Of a DNA stretch of 64,000 nucleotides, positions 31,400-45,399 are shown piece by piece. A model generated the notes under the pieces. It did no database searches. It was given only the letters and a program-made list of their open reading frames with translations, and was not told where the DNA came from. A program made the translations under genes and the position numbers. The stretch covers positions 434,001-498,000 of the forward strand of contig JAMPIV010011331.1 in assembly GCA_024509875.1 (NCBI GenBank). The letters run 5' to 3'. Every line of letters starts with the position of its first letter. The stretch's first letter is position 1. Origin of the DNA: Oreohelix idahoensis. Lineage: Eukaryota > Mollusca > Gastropoda > Stylommatophora > Oreohelicidae.

Positions 31400-32712
31400 T
31401 CATTCACTCATTACGTTAAGTCACCAATGCAGATCACTGTAGTCGTTTCAATAGTTTAATTGGACGCACACACTTGACAGATTGGGTACAGTTACAGGAA
31501 CATGAGTCGACATAGACAGCATAATATTGATCAATGGACTACCGTCCTAAATTAGCATTCATGAAGAATAATCTTGCAATGGAACATCTGTAAACACCAA
31601 GATTTCCATAGTTTATAAATACAGTCAGTAGACCTTACTGACCGAGCATGTCAATTAAGCAATACTGTTCAAACTTGACTCCTAAACAGGATCTCTTTCT
31701 AGCGAAGATTCCTTTAGGTGAATTACAGCAAATCGCTTTGAAGATAATGTTAATTTCTTTATAATAGTGATCTCTCAATCATCACCTGATAAAAAGGAAG
31801 TTTTCCCGTTCTCTGCTAATGATTTACAATAAGTAGAATTCCAAAATCAATCGAATTCCACAATGGCTGCTGGTTCCCGGTTGAGCATCACTCACTATAC
31901 GGGTGTATAGCCAAATCTTCAATCGAAGCTTTGTTCATCAACAATAAATGATTCTACAAGGATCAGCATATTCTGTCCTCATAGTTGCTGCATATAAACA
32001 TATTTAGTGCTGCTAGAGAATATGTCGTCCCGACATATTCATAGCAAAGTTCATGTAAACGTCTGCCCATCTTAAGCCTAGGAATGAACGAAGTCAGCAA
32101 AAGTACGTTTATTTACCTGGACATAAGAAATACACTAGCAAGCACAAAAACGCTCTCCCGACGTTATAGAATCACAACTGGGGAACTCATGGACTAAACG
32201 ATCCTGGAAGAAACTATCTTCGTCCCCAGAATAACTTAAAGAGATCACAAACTCTTGGGCATCTCTCCGACATGACTTCCTGCCCTAGGCCTAGACAATC
32301 GAAGAACCCCCTCACCTCTCTTCATCCGCCGAAAACACCTGACCCCCTTCAGTACAGTACAAGAACAAATAGTTCCACTTAAACATACTAAGATATCAAG
32401 ATATAAGACATACTCGTCCTACATAGACAAGCACTACACATAGATTCGGGCCATAGACATTCTGAAGCAAGAACAATCTATTCCTAACCAAACACAGAAT
32501 AGATTCAAGTAAGTCTAAATTCCTCCGCCGAGTTCTATTTTTTAAGAACGCTACAAAGAGCGATAACTCACAGAATGACTACTTATCGCCCAATCTGAGT
32601 TTCGTCCCTCAAGACCAAAACATACATACAAAGATGAATATATCTTCATCAGACAATTAAAACATTTTACATGGTATGCGTAATCCGTGCGCCAAAAAAT
32701 ATGTGCGCAACA
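31400..32712 (-). repeat. 5' LTR of the Gmr1-like element
   Basis: Matches the 3' LTR at 23956-25269 over its whole length. It begins TGTTGCGCAC at 32712 on the minus strand and ends at 31400 next to the leader. Promoter and polyadenylation signals are expected here but I did not resolve them. Confidence 0.92.
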
Positions 32713-33278
32713 AGGTCCTATTTTTTTTACATGCGTTAGATATGATATTGATAATTTGGTTAAATGTTTATATTTTCTTTTCCTAAAATATAGGCTGATC
32801 AAACCTGAGTACTAGCGGCTTTTCTTATGGCCATATGAACTTATGATCATACAAACTTATAATATTATAAGCATCCAAGAATATTTAATATTGATGAGCT
32901 TCTTGCTGTGACCTGTGCGGTCCACGTTTCCTCATTTCCGTAAGAGAAAGCAGAATAGAAACATTAAATTATAATATTAACTGGACCAGAACTATTACCA
33001 GATTTACTTATATCAATCTCATCAGCCAGCTGTGGCGGAATATATTGTCAGCAACATTTGTGTAACTTAACCTAGCGTTTCAGCCACCTGAGGCTAACCA
33101 ACCTAGGAACTGTATATGTTCTATTTATCCTACATCGGCGATCACCAAGCATGAACCCTACTCCAACCAACTGAAGGCATAGATAACTTATTGTATCCAG
33201 GACAAATTAAAACACCGACTCTAGCGACTCCTGTGAAATCTGCAGTCAGCAACTACGGAGAGTCTGGGGCTGGATTTG
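32713..33278. other. Unrecognised sequence, right flank of the Gmr1-like element
   Basis: About 565 bp without a recognised gene or repeat, up to the TTTGGCAAAACTAAAATTTG motif that is shared with 15523-15541. Confidence 0.35.
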
Positions 33279-35316
<2,038 letters not shown>

Positions 35317-36670
35317 AGTGACGACAGTTAGACGCACAGACGTGAAAAACTGCATCAATGGGTTGGGGATATTTTGGGACAAGCTGACCGACACACGTAA
35401 TTAAAGTTTATGTAAATTTTATTTATCATAAGGAAACTAAACTACAACAATATTGAATATCAAATCAAATACAATTAAACATAGGTTAAATGAATTAATA
35501 AGAACAAAATGGACTCATAGATGTAATCCTCCCTCCTTCTGTTGAGACAAGAATCCCGTTAGAAGAAAAGTTATTAACCCCCAAAGAGTCAAGGATTTAT
35601 ACGCTATGGTCTAGAACTTCCCTCTACAGTAAAGACCAGAGTTGATACGTTAATCTATTCTGAAAAAGGGAAACAGTATTAGCAAACAGAAAAAACTTTG
35701 CATCAAAACAAAATACAAGGGGTACAAGAATTATATGATCAAAGAACCACTCATTCCTGCTTTCTTTCTATTCATACAACAGTGGCCACTGACATTCGTT
35801 CTTACCTACAGACTTGATGTACATCTTCTGGTGCAATCTTCAGGACACGCACCCAGCCAATCCCGTGTTATTTTTGGCCAAGAGAACCCCAGCTCCTCAA
35901 AAAAGACAGAATCAAATCCACTGTTCCGGGGAGCGTTCCCTTGGTTACTATTATTTAGGATTACTGTTTATGCCACATTCAGTTTGTCCAGGCAAGATGT
36001 CACAGTGCTCACAGTGTCAGAATCTTGAGGTTTCCAGTACTTAGGAAATGTCAGGATGGTAACTTCATTCAATATGAAATTCTTGGTCACACACAAATGA
36101 TCAACCGTCGGAAATGTTAATGTTTGTAATATTTCTGCCACATGGGCTGCATGTAAATGAGATTTTGGAAAGAAATTATAATCTGGCTCGATAGGCCCAG
36201 TTACCGCATTTAGTCTTAATGTCCTTTAGGTTGGAACTCTGTCTCTTTCTGGATGCAAACACAAATGCCAGACAGGTTTACCTTGAAGACCCACGTATTT
36301 AAGTACACAATGTTCTTTCATTGGTTATTCTCAGATATACATTGAAGCCGCTGGTAAGGTTTAGGGTTTGACCCAAATACTGTATAAAGGAGAAAAGAAT
36401 TACAAATACTAACATAATATAGTATACACACTCCTATCCTTACCCCGCGTAACACAGAATATCCTCCACTTCAGTTATTTAACTTAAATTAGAAACTATA
36501 AGCTTAGAGCTTGTCTCATCGTTTAAAACTTCAGTGAAATAAATTCTAGTCATTTAAAAAAAATCAGTCATCATAAATTAGAAATAAATACATATTTCGT
36601 CAATACTCATGATGAATCAGTGCATTTACTTAGTTGGTTAAAATATTCTCTGACTGGTTATTAACAGTTA
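35317..36670. other. Unrecognised sequence upstream of the R2-type LINE
   Basis: About 1.35 kb, AT-rich, with only short open frames (97 codons at 35735) that carry no recognisable motif. It could contain a leader of the LINE that follows, but nothing marks one. Confidence 0.35.
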
Positions 36671-36682
36671 CTTGGATAACAG

Positions 36683-38197
36683 TTGGATAACAACCTGAAG
36701 CAGATAACTTTGGAGAAGAAGCTGGAAATCTTCGGCGACATAATATATCTGCACTGTCGCAAAGTGTTCGGAGTGAGGGAGGCAAGGGAAAGTAACCCAC
36801 CACGAAAAAGCAGAAGACAAATTAAAATAGAAGAAATCAGAAAACAGAAGAAGCATGCCCGAAAACTGTTCAAAAATGCAGTTGCCGCAGAGAAGGAAGG
36901 GTTACGACAGGTTTGGGAGCACCTGAAAGGCCAACATAATGCCCTTTGTAGAGCAGAAAGGTTGTGCAGGAAGAAAAGGAAGACTCGAATGGATAGGGAA
37001 AGATTCTTCAGGGAGCCCTTCAAGTTTGCCAAAGAACTGTTTGAGCAGCCACGGTCGGGTACACTAAACATCAGGAAAGAAGACCTGGAAGAACACCTTG
37101 GAATGACATATTCAGATGGTCGCAAAGATGAGCCGCTCAGCAGCATGGCAGGCCTTAAATGGCCGAGTAAGCCAGGAGCTGAATTTAACACCAAGCCCCC
37201 AACGGTGCAAGAGGTAGAAAGCATTGTCCAGAAAGCTCGATGCAAGTCAGCTCCAGGTCCTAATGGTGTTCCATATGTGGTGTATAAGAGATGCCCTGAG
37301 GTGCTCAAACGACTGCTTCGTTTACTGAAGAGTGCGTGGAAAACCCAGCTTGTAAGCAAGGAATGGAGAAGGCGAACGGAGTCTACATCCCGAAGGAGCA
37401 AAATTCCACAGACATCAGTCAGTTCAGGCCAATCTCACTACTCAATGTGGAAGGGAAGATATTCTTCTCAGTGATGGCGAAAAGACTCACTACATACCTC
37501 CTGGCAAATGGGTACATTGACACTACCATTCAGAAAGGAGGTATCCCAGGTACACCAGGATGTCTAGAGCATGCCACAATGATATGGGAAGCAATCCAAA
37601 AGGCAAAGTCTGACAGAACAAACCTCCATGTAATCTGGTTGGATTTAGCGAATGCTTATGGATCCGTTCCACACCAGATGTTGTGGCAGGCCCTAGAAAT
37701 GTATCATGTTCCACAAGAGATTGCAGCAATGCTGAAGCTGTATTTCGCAGGGTTTGCTGTCAGATTTTCAACCAGAGAGTACACAACGAAGTGGATTGGC
37801 CTTGAAGTTGAAATTGCGATGGGATGTACCATCTCTCCGATACTATTCGTGATGGCTATGCAGGTAATCCTCAATGCGGCTGAAGGAATGGCTATAGGTC
37901 CAAAGCTCGGTGGAATGTGTCTCATGCCACCGCTCAAAGCATTCATGGATGACACAACAATTCTGACATCAGATGAACATCGGGCCCGGAGGATGTTAGC
38001 ACGCCTGGATGAACTAGTCAGCTGGTGCAGAATGAGCTTCAAACCCAAGAAGTCGAGAAGCCTATCAGTCAGGAAAGGGAAGATAGCAGAGGTCATATTC
38101 ACGGTTTCCAACCAAAGAATCCCTACTGTCATTGAGGAACCTGTTAAAAGTCTTGGCAGGGTGTACGATGCCTCATTAAAAGACTCAAAGGCAGTTT
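36683..38197 (+). pseudogene. R2-type LINE ORF, first part: RT
   Basis: The first frame carries a basic N-terminal region (RKSRRQIKIEEIRKQKKHARK), then SAPGPNGVPYVVYKRCPEVL. A one-base deletion near 37373 (EWRR before ANGVYIPKE) shifts the frame. The second frame then has FRPISLLNVEGKIFFSVMAK, a GIPGTPGCLEH motif, IWLDLANAYGSVPH and MGCTISPILFVMAMQVIL. The catalytic box appears as AFMDDTTIL, and KSLGRVYDASLKD follows. The style belongs to the superclade with a C-terminal restriction-like endonuclease (R2, NeSL, HERO relatives). The ORF stops at 38197, where a 1-kb inverted duplication was inserted; it resumes at 39237. Confidence 0.88.
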
Positions 38198-39240
<1,043 letters not shown>

Positions 39241-40661
39241 TGCAACAGACAATAGAAATGGCAGACAGAGGGCTACAGATCATAGACCAAAGCAGACTCC
39301 TGGGGAAGTTCAAGCTGTGGTGCCTCCAGTTCATGTTGATATTAAAGTTGCTGTGGCCACTGCTTATATATGAAATAAGCACAAGTACAGTGGAAGCCAT
39401 AGAGAAGAAGGTCAACAAGTTCATGAGGAAATGGCTAGGAGTACCACCAGGTCTGTCAGATGTAGCACTGTACTGCAAAAAGTCAAAACTTCAGCTTCCT
39501 TTCAAGTCAGTTGTTGAAGAGTACAAAGTTGGAAAGGCAAGGCTTGCAATGATGCTACGCGAGTCAGCTGATGACGTGGTTAAGTCCATTCAGCCCACAC
39601 TGAAAACGGGAAGGAAGTGGAAAGTGGAAGAAGCTGTTGATGCTGCCCAAGAGTCACTCAAACTGAGGGAGGTAATCGGATACACACAAACGAATAGACG
39701 GGGATTTGGTCATGGAGACATCCGCTGGTGGTCCAAGGCATCAAGCAGGGAGCGCAGAGACATGGTAGTTCAGGAGATACGAGAAGCTGAGAATGATAAG
39801 AGGTTGCAAAAAGCAGTGCAGCAGGTCCAACAAGGCCAATGGACTACATGGGAAGGAGCCCTGCAGAGGTCCTTGACATGGAATGATATATGGCATATGG
39901 CACCTCTTAGGCTCAGCTTCGTTGTCAGATCACTGTATGACCTGCTGCCGTCGGCCACCAACCTTGTGAAATGGGGAAAGTCGGATGATGAGCAGTGCCC
40001 CCTGTGCCAGGGGAGGCAGACACTTGAACACGTGCTCTCAGCGTGTAAGGTGTCATTAGGGCAAGGGCGATACACTTGGCGCCATAACAAAGTGCTAAAT
40101 GAGCTTGCTGCGACAATAGATCTGGCAAGAATGAAGGCGAATAGCAAAGTCCGGCCAGACACCGCAAACACATACTTTCTGAGGGCAGGAAAGTCAGCAC
40201 ACCCCAAACCGAATAAACCTGGTAGCAGTTTACCATCTCTTCTTGATTGTGCAAATGATTGGGAGATGGCGGTAGACCTACCTGGACGAGGGGCATATCC
40301 AGAGAGTATCAGAAAATCGCGGAGACGGCCGGATATAGTGCTTCATTCTGCAGCAACGCTTCAGGTCATACTGATTGAACTGACAGTGCCATTTGAATCC
40401 AGATTAGATGAGCAACATTCGTTCAAAGCGGCCAAGTATAGTGATCTGGCCGCGGATCTGAGACACGATGGGTTCACTGCAAGGGTCATGGCTGTTGAAG
40501 TGGGCGCAAGAGGGCTTGTGGCTGCATCAGTGTATGATCTATTGAAACTGTTGGGGCTGAGGGGACAGTCGAGAACAAGGGCCCTGAAGAGGCTTAGTGA
40601 AACTGCCGAAAAGGCATCAGGCTGGCTGTGGAACAACCGCAATGGGGAATGGAGATCGTAA
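39241..40661 (+). pseudogene. R2-type LINE ORF, second part: zinc knuckle and REL endonuclease
   Basis: The frame resumes with QQTIEMADRGLQIIDQSRLL, thumb-like sequence (LWCLQFMLILKLLWPLLIYE, KWLGVPPGLSDVALY), then CPLCQGRQTLEHVLSAC. That is C-x2-C-x7-H-x4-C, the knuckle typical of R2-type elements. The restriction-like endonuclease follows: RRPDIVLHSA, VILIELTVPFE and a lysine-containing FKAAKYSDLA, a PD-(D/E)xK arrangement. The end is SETAEKASGWLWNNRNGEWRS and a stop. With the insertion and the frameshift discounted, the ORF would span about 980 residues. Confidence 0.9.
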
Positions 40662-41738
40662 CAATAAACGCTGCGGTACAGAAAACACCAGGAATTTTTC
40701 TAAGTCCACAATACGCTGAGGTTTGTGGTGGACTAGTGAACGGGCTGCGACTCAGAGGCGACAAGCGGTGTATACTATAAGGGGTGTCAGTATCAAAAGT
40801 CCAGTGGGGAACGCGCAGTGGCGACTCGTTGACTTCGCGCTGGTGTCTCAGTGTGTGCGACGGAACGAACGGAATAATTTGTCTTCTCCTTGTTACTTTC
40901 ACAATTGCCTCCACGGCTGGCGGAGTTGTGGAATTTAAAGTTGCTACCATAAGTGAAATGGGTTCATTTTCGATGCAAGACAACAGGAAGCTGAGACGCT
41001 TGGGAGTCATGACCCAAGTGGCCCGCCCCCCTTAGAGTGTAAAGGAGTATATAGGGCCGAAACACTTGTCGGACGGGGGGACTTCTTCTGATGATCAGAT
41101 TGCTTCCTGTTGTATCGCTCTGTAAAGAGTTTCCTATCATCATATTTCATAGCTAGAAAAGTTTAGCTAGAATTATTATTTATTCTGCTAGCCACTGAAA
41201 CACAGTAAAATCTTAGAGAAATACCGTAAGGACCTACTAGTAAATCACTCTGCACAGAAAATAACTTGAAAAATATAATTGACGATTTAAAAAGATTAAA
41301 TCACTCAAACAACTAGTATAGTATTTACCTCAACACCGAGCTACGAAGACTTATCTCCAACGACTACTAAGAAATTCACTTAATACAGTATTTCTAGAAT
41401 CGAAGCTAGCTGTCTAGAGAAATCTGTGAGGTACTGGATAATGAGAGTAGAATGCTCTGGTATATATGTCTCTGAAATCAAAGAGACTATTACACTATTG
41501 ACCGAAACAGACTCTGCCAGATGTTTGCACCTACGGTAAAAATCTCTGCTCAACTTCTAGACATGAAATAAATCTACATATTGTTACCGCTGCAGACCCG
41601 AGAACCGAGCGAACAGTCTCTTTTAGATCCTGCATAACAATGATTGACTAGACCGTGCGAGATTTCTTCTATCGAAAAATCACACTATTTGCCATCTGCA
41701 GATGTGGTCATAAAACGAAATATAGCGAGCCCTTCTTT
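40662..41738. other. LINE 3' region and unrecognised sequence
   Basis: The first 300 bp after the LINE stop are GC-richer (ACAAGCGGTGTATACTATAA, GCGCGCAGTGGCGACTCG-like) and may be its 3' untranslated region. There is no clear tail or target duplication. From about 41040 the sequence is AT-rich with nothing recognised. Confidence 0.35.
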
Positions 41739-41750
41739 GATCTGGCAATA

Positions 41751-42949
41751 CTTACTTACTTACTCAGTCGTTCCCCTTCTACCGTGAGGTGTAGAGGTTT
41801 GGAAGAGAGAGCGCCAGACTATTCTATCGGCTGTCTTCCTCCTGGCCTGGTTCCATTCTAGTCCACGGTCCTTCAAAGATTGTCTAATGTTGTCCTCCCA
41901 GCGGACTCTGGGTCGTCCTCGGGGTCTGGATCCTTGGCTCTTTGTTTCCAATGCTTGTCGTGGTAGCCGATCTTCTCCCATTCTGCAGACATGGCCAAAC
42001 CATCTTAGTTGGGACTGTTCTACTTGGGTCTGTAGGGGGTGGCATTTTAGGCCTTGACGTATCGTCTGGTTGCGTACCATGTCTCTTCTTGTTACTTCAA
42101 CCACCTACCTCAGATACCTCATTTCTGAGGTTTGGATCTGGCTTTTATGGGTTGTAGTCATTGCCCATGACTCGCATCCATATGTCAAGACTGGGACATA
42201 GGTGGAGCGGTATACAGCCATCTTTGTTTTCTTACCAACCTCTCTCTTGCTGAGGAATCCTCGATTTATGGCCTGAAAAAGTCTCCCAGCTGCTGCTTTT
42301 CGAGTGGTCAACTCTTCTTTGATGCCTCCCTTTCGGTCTATAATAGCTCCGAGGTATTTAAAGTGGTCGACCTGCTCCAGTACCTGTTCTCCCAGCTTAA
42401 TCTGATGTCTTCTTTCTTCTCGTGATATCACCATGGATTTTGTTTTAGAGCTGCTTATGACCATCCCTCTCTTCTCCAGCTCTTCCTTCCAGACTTGCAG
42501 GTTGGATTGGAGATGTGCCTCTGATTTAGCAATCAGGGCAACATCATCAGCAAATGCCAGCTCTGAAATATAGACCTGTCTCATCTTCCAGTACCCCACT
42601 GAATACTTTCTTGTTCTCTCCTTACATGCCTTGATGACATCGTCCATAAGGAGTATGAAGAGTTAAGGTGATAGGATATCACCTTGTCTTACACCAATGG
42701 TGGTCCTGAACTCTTCTGACTTATGGTTTGCTGTCCTCACATAATTTCTGCAAGACTTGTAGAAGCTCTGTATAGCATGAATCAGAGGTGCTGGAATATT
42801 CTTCCTTGCCAAACAGTCCAAAAGTTTGCTCCAAGGGACCCTGTCAAACGCCTTTTCCAGATCTATGAAACAAAGATGGATCTCACTCTTATACTCAAGG
42901 GCCTTTTCACTCAGCTGTCTGAGTGTGAAGATTAGGTCTTGAGTACTTC
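41751..42949 (-). mobile_element. EN-RT class LINE with (AAGT)n tail, 5'-truncated
   Basis: GATCTGGCAATA at 41739-41750 and 42950-42961 brackets the copy, a 12-bp target duplication. On the minus strand it begins at RSTQDLIFTLRQLSEK and shows CFIDLEKAFDRVPWSKL and TTIGVRQGDILSP, then a TAA stop. It continues with LAFADDVALIAKSE (the catalytic box), YLGAIIDRKGG and YGCESWAMTTTHK. A second stop follows MRYLR. The end is RWFGHVCRMGEDRLPRQ, RGRPRVRWEDNIRQ and RRGTTE, with the tail CTTACTTACTTACTC read on the plus strand. This is the longest of the copies in this family here. The endonuclease part is missing. Confidence 0.9.
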
Positions 42950-43191
42950 GATCTGGCAATACGCCGTGATCAATTACCTGCTCTAGTGAGCGGGTTTCAA
43001 GGAAGATAATAGAAATATTTGATCTCACCTTGGTCTGCTCTGATCGCTATCTGATCTTATCCAACGAGTTTAAATCGCTGGTGTTAAGAATAATTACAGA
43101 TCAACGTAGTTAATAGTCTGCTCGTGAACAACATCAAAGAAATAGCGAACAGAAATAAATTCCGTGCTAAATTGAAAAAGAGACCATCGTC
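42950..43191. other. Flank between two LINE-bearing segments
   Basis: Unrecognised sequence to the right of the LINE target. A minus-strand frame that starts at 43028 runs from this flank into the LINE, so its first roughly 25 residues are not LINE protein. Confidence 0.5.
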
Positions 43192-44413
43192 CTTTCTTTT
43201 CCTTTACCAGAGGGGAGAACCTATTTGTTTAATTTTCATTTTGTCTGTAAACCATGATCTATTGATGCATATGATTTATGTTGTGATTTTCTATTAATAC
43301 TTACTTACTTAGTCGTTCCCCTTCTACCGTGAGGTGTAGAGGTTTGGAAGAGAGAGCGCCAGACTATCCTATCGGCTGTCTTCCTCCTGGCCTGGTTCCA
43401 TTCTAGTCCTCGATCCTTCAAAGATTGTCTAATGTTGTCCTCCCAGCGGACTCTGGGTCGTCCTCGGGGTCTGGATCCTTGGCTCTTTGTTTCCCATGCT
43501 TGTCGTGGTATCCGATCTTCTCCCATTCTGCAGACATGGCCAAACCATCTTAATTGGGACTGTTCTACTTGGGTCTGCAGGGGGTAGGATTTAAGGCCTT
43601 GACGTATCGTCTGGTTGCGTACCATGTCTCTTCTTGTTACTTCAACCACCTTCCTCAGATATCTCATTTCTGAGGTTTGGATCTGGCTTTTATGGGTTGT
43701 AGTCATTGCCCATGACTCGCATCCATATGTTAAGACTGGGACATAGGTGGAGCGATATACAGCCATCTTTGTTTTCTTACCAACCTCTCTCTTGCTCAGG
43801 AATCCTCGATTTATGGCCTGAAAAAGTCTCCCAGCTGCTGCTTTTCGAGTGGCCAACTCTTCTTTGATGCCTCCCTTTCGGTCTATAATAGCTCCGAGGT
43901 ATTTAAAGTGGTCGACCTGCTCCAGGACCTGTTCTCCCAGCTTAATCTGATGTCTTCTTTCTTTTCCTTTACCAGAGGGGAGAACCTATTTGTTTAATTT
44001 TCATTTTGTCTGTAAACCATGATCTATTGATGCATATGATTTATGTTGTGATTTTCTATTAATAATAAACTTTATTAAACCTTTAGTTATCGTGTCGGTC
44101 AACCCATATCCAATATATGTTATCCACAGTTTGTTTTCACGTTCGTGCGTATTGTCACAGAATTGTGTGCACGTGAGTGCAGTGTAACTTGTATTTTCGT
44201 ACAAGGAGAAAAAGTGCGTCTGATTTAAATATCGTCGCCCAGATAGGCTGGATTAGATAAATTATTCTATCCAGAGACTGTCCTTTCTCTTACACGATCA
44301 CCCTCGTGATAAAAACTATATCTTACCCCTTACTTTCACATTGTCATCACTATCACCTCTGCTCAGACAGGGCTATAAACATCTATACCTATCTGATAAT
44401 TCATCCACGACAA
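43192..44413 (+). repeat. LTR-type repeat family D, copy 3, interrupted by a LINE
   Basis: 43187-43299 and 43957-44413 together match 17597-18078, ending TTCATCCACGACA. The LINE at 43300-43956 lies in between, and 43192-43299 is repeated as 43957-44064. The 17.6-kb copy gives the uninterrupted form. Confidence 0.82.
43300..43956 (-). mobile_element. LINE 3' fragment, (AAGT)n tail, 108-bp target duplication
   Basis: Same family as 41751-42949 and the forward copy at 18749-19351. On the minus strand an intact 183-residue frame (43856-43305) covers RKAAAGRLFQAINRGFLSK, YGCESWAMTTTHK, RWFGHVCRMGEDRIPRQ and RRGTTK, then CTAAGTAAGTAAG. It is cut off at its 5' side near ERRHQIKLGEQ. The target segment CTTTCTTTTCCTTTACCAGA...CTATTAATA occurs on both sides, 108 bp each. 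Confidence 0.88.
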
Positions 44414-44837
44414 CAAGACAAACTAGGTAAAATTACAGAATCTAATTGTACTCCTGTCTAGTCTACTGGCTAAATTGGCACTTGTTACTATAGATCATCA
44501 CTCCTGGAACATTCTGAATTAACCCCGTAAGAGAATTTATCCCTAGTTGCTGATCACTGACAAAAGAGAATACATAAAACCAATATGGATATCACCACAC
44601 CACAGACTAAGGATCACCTTTATACTAAGCAGTCTCATAATACTCATAATAAATACTGAAACGTCTATAACGAACAATAAAAAAAACCTGCGTGTCGGAA
44701 AAATACTGAAAAGGCGCACATTGCCCAGTGAAAGCTAAATTGAACACGTATTAGAAGAGTACGCAGGACTTTCATTTTATTTGTCATGGTGCATGACTAT
44801 AAGTCATGATAAGTGTAACTACAAAGATCCAATGAAG
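44414..44837. other. Unrecognised sequence
   Basis: About 420 AT-rich bases with only a 63-codon frame and no recognised repeat. Confidence 0.35.
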
Positions 44838-45082
44838 TTGATATGGAATGGAAAGGAATGAAATGGAATGGGAAGGAATGAAATGGAATGGGAAGGAATG
44901 AAATGGAATGGGAAGGAATGAAATGGAATGGGAAGGAATGAAATGGAATGGAATGGGAAGGACTGAAATAAAATGGAATGGGAAGGAATGAAATGGAATG
45001 GAATGGGAAGGAATGAAATAAAATGGAATGGGAAGGAATGAAATGGGAAGGAATTAAATGGAATGCAATGGTAAGGAATGAA
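44838..45082. repeat. 20-bp satellite of GGAAT-type units
   Basis: Tandem units of GAATGAAATGGAATGGGAAG with variants that drop or add a GGAAT or AAAT block, about 12 copies. On the minus strand it reads as repeated FHSFPFHSI-like peptides, which I regard as an artefact of the repeat. Confidence 0.92.
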
Positions 45083-45399
45083 ACGGCCACAAGAAAATTA
45101 GTGCCATCATCAGGGCACGCTGCAGAAAGCGCACAAAATAATTATTTCTCGTCATATTTTTGAGGGTTACTTGCTCTTATACGTATAGACAAGAAGTTTA
45201 CGTCATTATTACACGACTTAACAGTGTATAATGAAGCTGATACAGCACCAGAACATCACGTTCTGTTACATGAAGTAAAGCTGGAACTCGGAAGATTCAC
45301 TACAATACACAGCTACAAGTAACAGCATAACATGACATGGGATATCTCAGTAATCAAGAAACGCTATAACTATTTACTGTCACGATATCATATAAGTAA
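45083..45399. other. Unrecognised sequence
   Basis: The start (TTAGTGCCATCATCAGGGCA ... GCAGAAAGCGC) is loosely similar to 14022-14060 (TAGCGCCATCTACAGGACAC). This could be a very old shared repeat. Nothing else was recognised. Confidence 0.3.

Larger units (their letters stand above)
23956..32712 (-). mobile_element. Near-intact Gmr1-like Ty3/gypsy retrotransposon (8.76 kb)
   Basis: Two LTRs of about 1313 bp in direct orientation enclose a leader, a gag frame, a pol frame and a G-rich polypurine tract, all on the minus strand. The pol order is protease, integrase, RT, RNase H. That is the copia-like order known from the Gmr1 group of gypsy elements, while the RT and RNase H motifs are of gypsy type. 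Both coding frames are uninterrupted apart from the single stop between them. By eye the LTRs differ at about 15 positions, so the insertion is young compared with its neighbours. I could not find a matching 4-6 bp target duplication (GGCAC on the left, AGGTC on the right). Confidence 0.9.

Noticed and set aside
23956..32712. Endogenous retrovirus with an envelope gene
   Set aside because: Only gag and pol are present. No frame between pol and the 3' LTR is long enough for an envelope, and none shows signal or membrane segments.
36661..37401. 246-codon minus-strand ORF opposite the R2-type LINE
   Set aside because: Antisense shadow; the plus strand carries the recognisable RT blocks.
40594..41010. 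138-codon minus-strand ORF at the end of the R2-type LINE
   Set aside because: It overlaps the LINE C-terminus and 3' region antisense and has no motif.
41080..41110. Hammerhead-like CTGATGA motif downstream of the R2-type LINE
   Set aside because: The conserved GAAA partner and stems are not where a hammerhead needs them.
44797..45090. Minus-strand ORF of repeated FHS/PF residues
   Set aside because: Translation of the 20-bp satellite.
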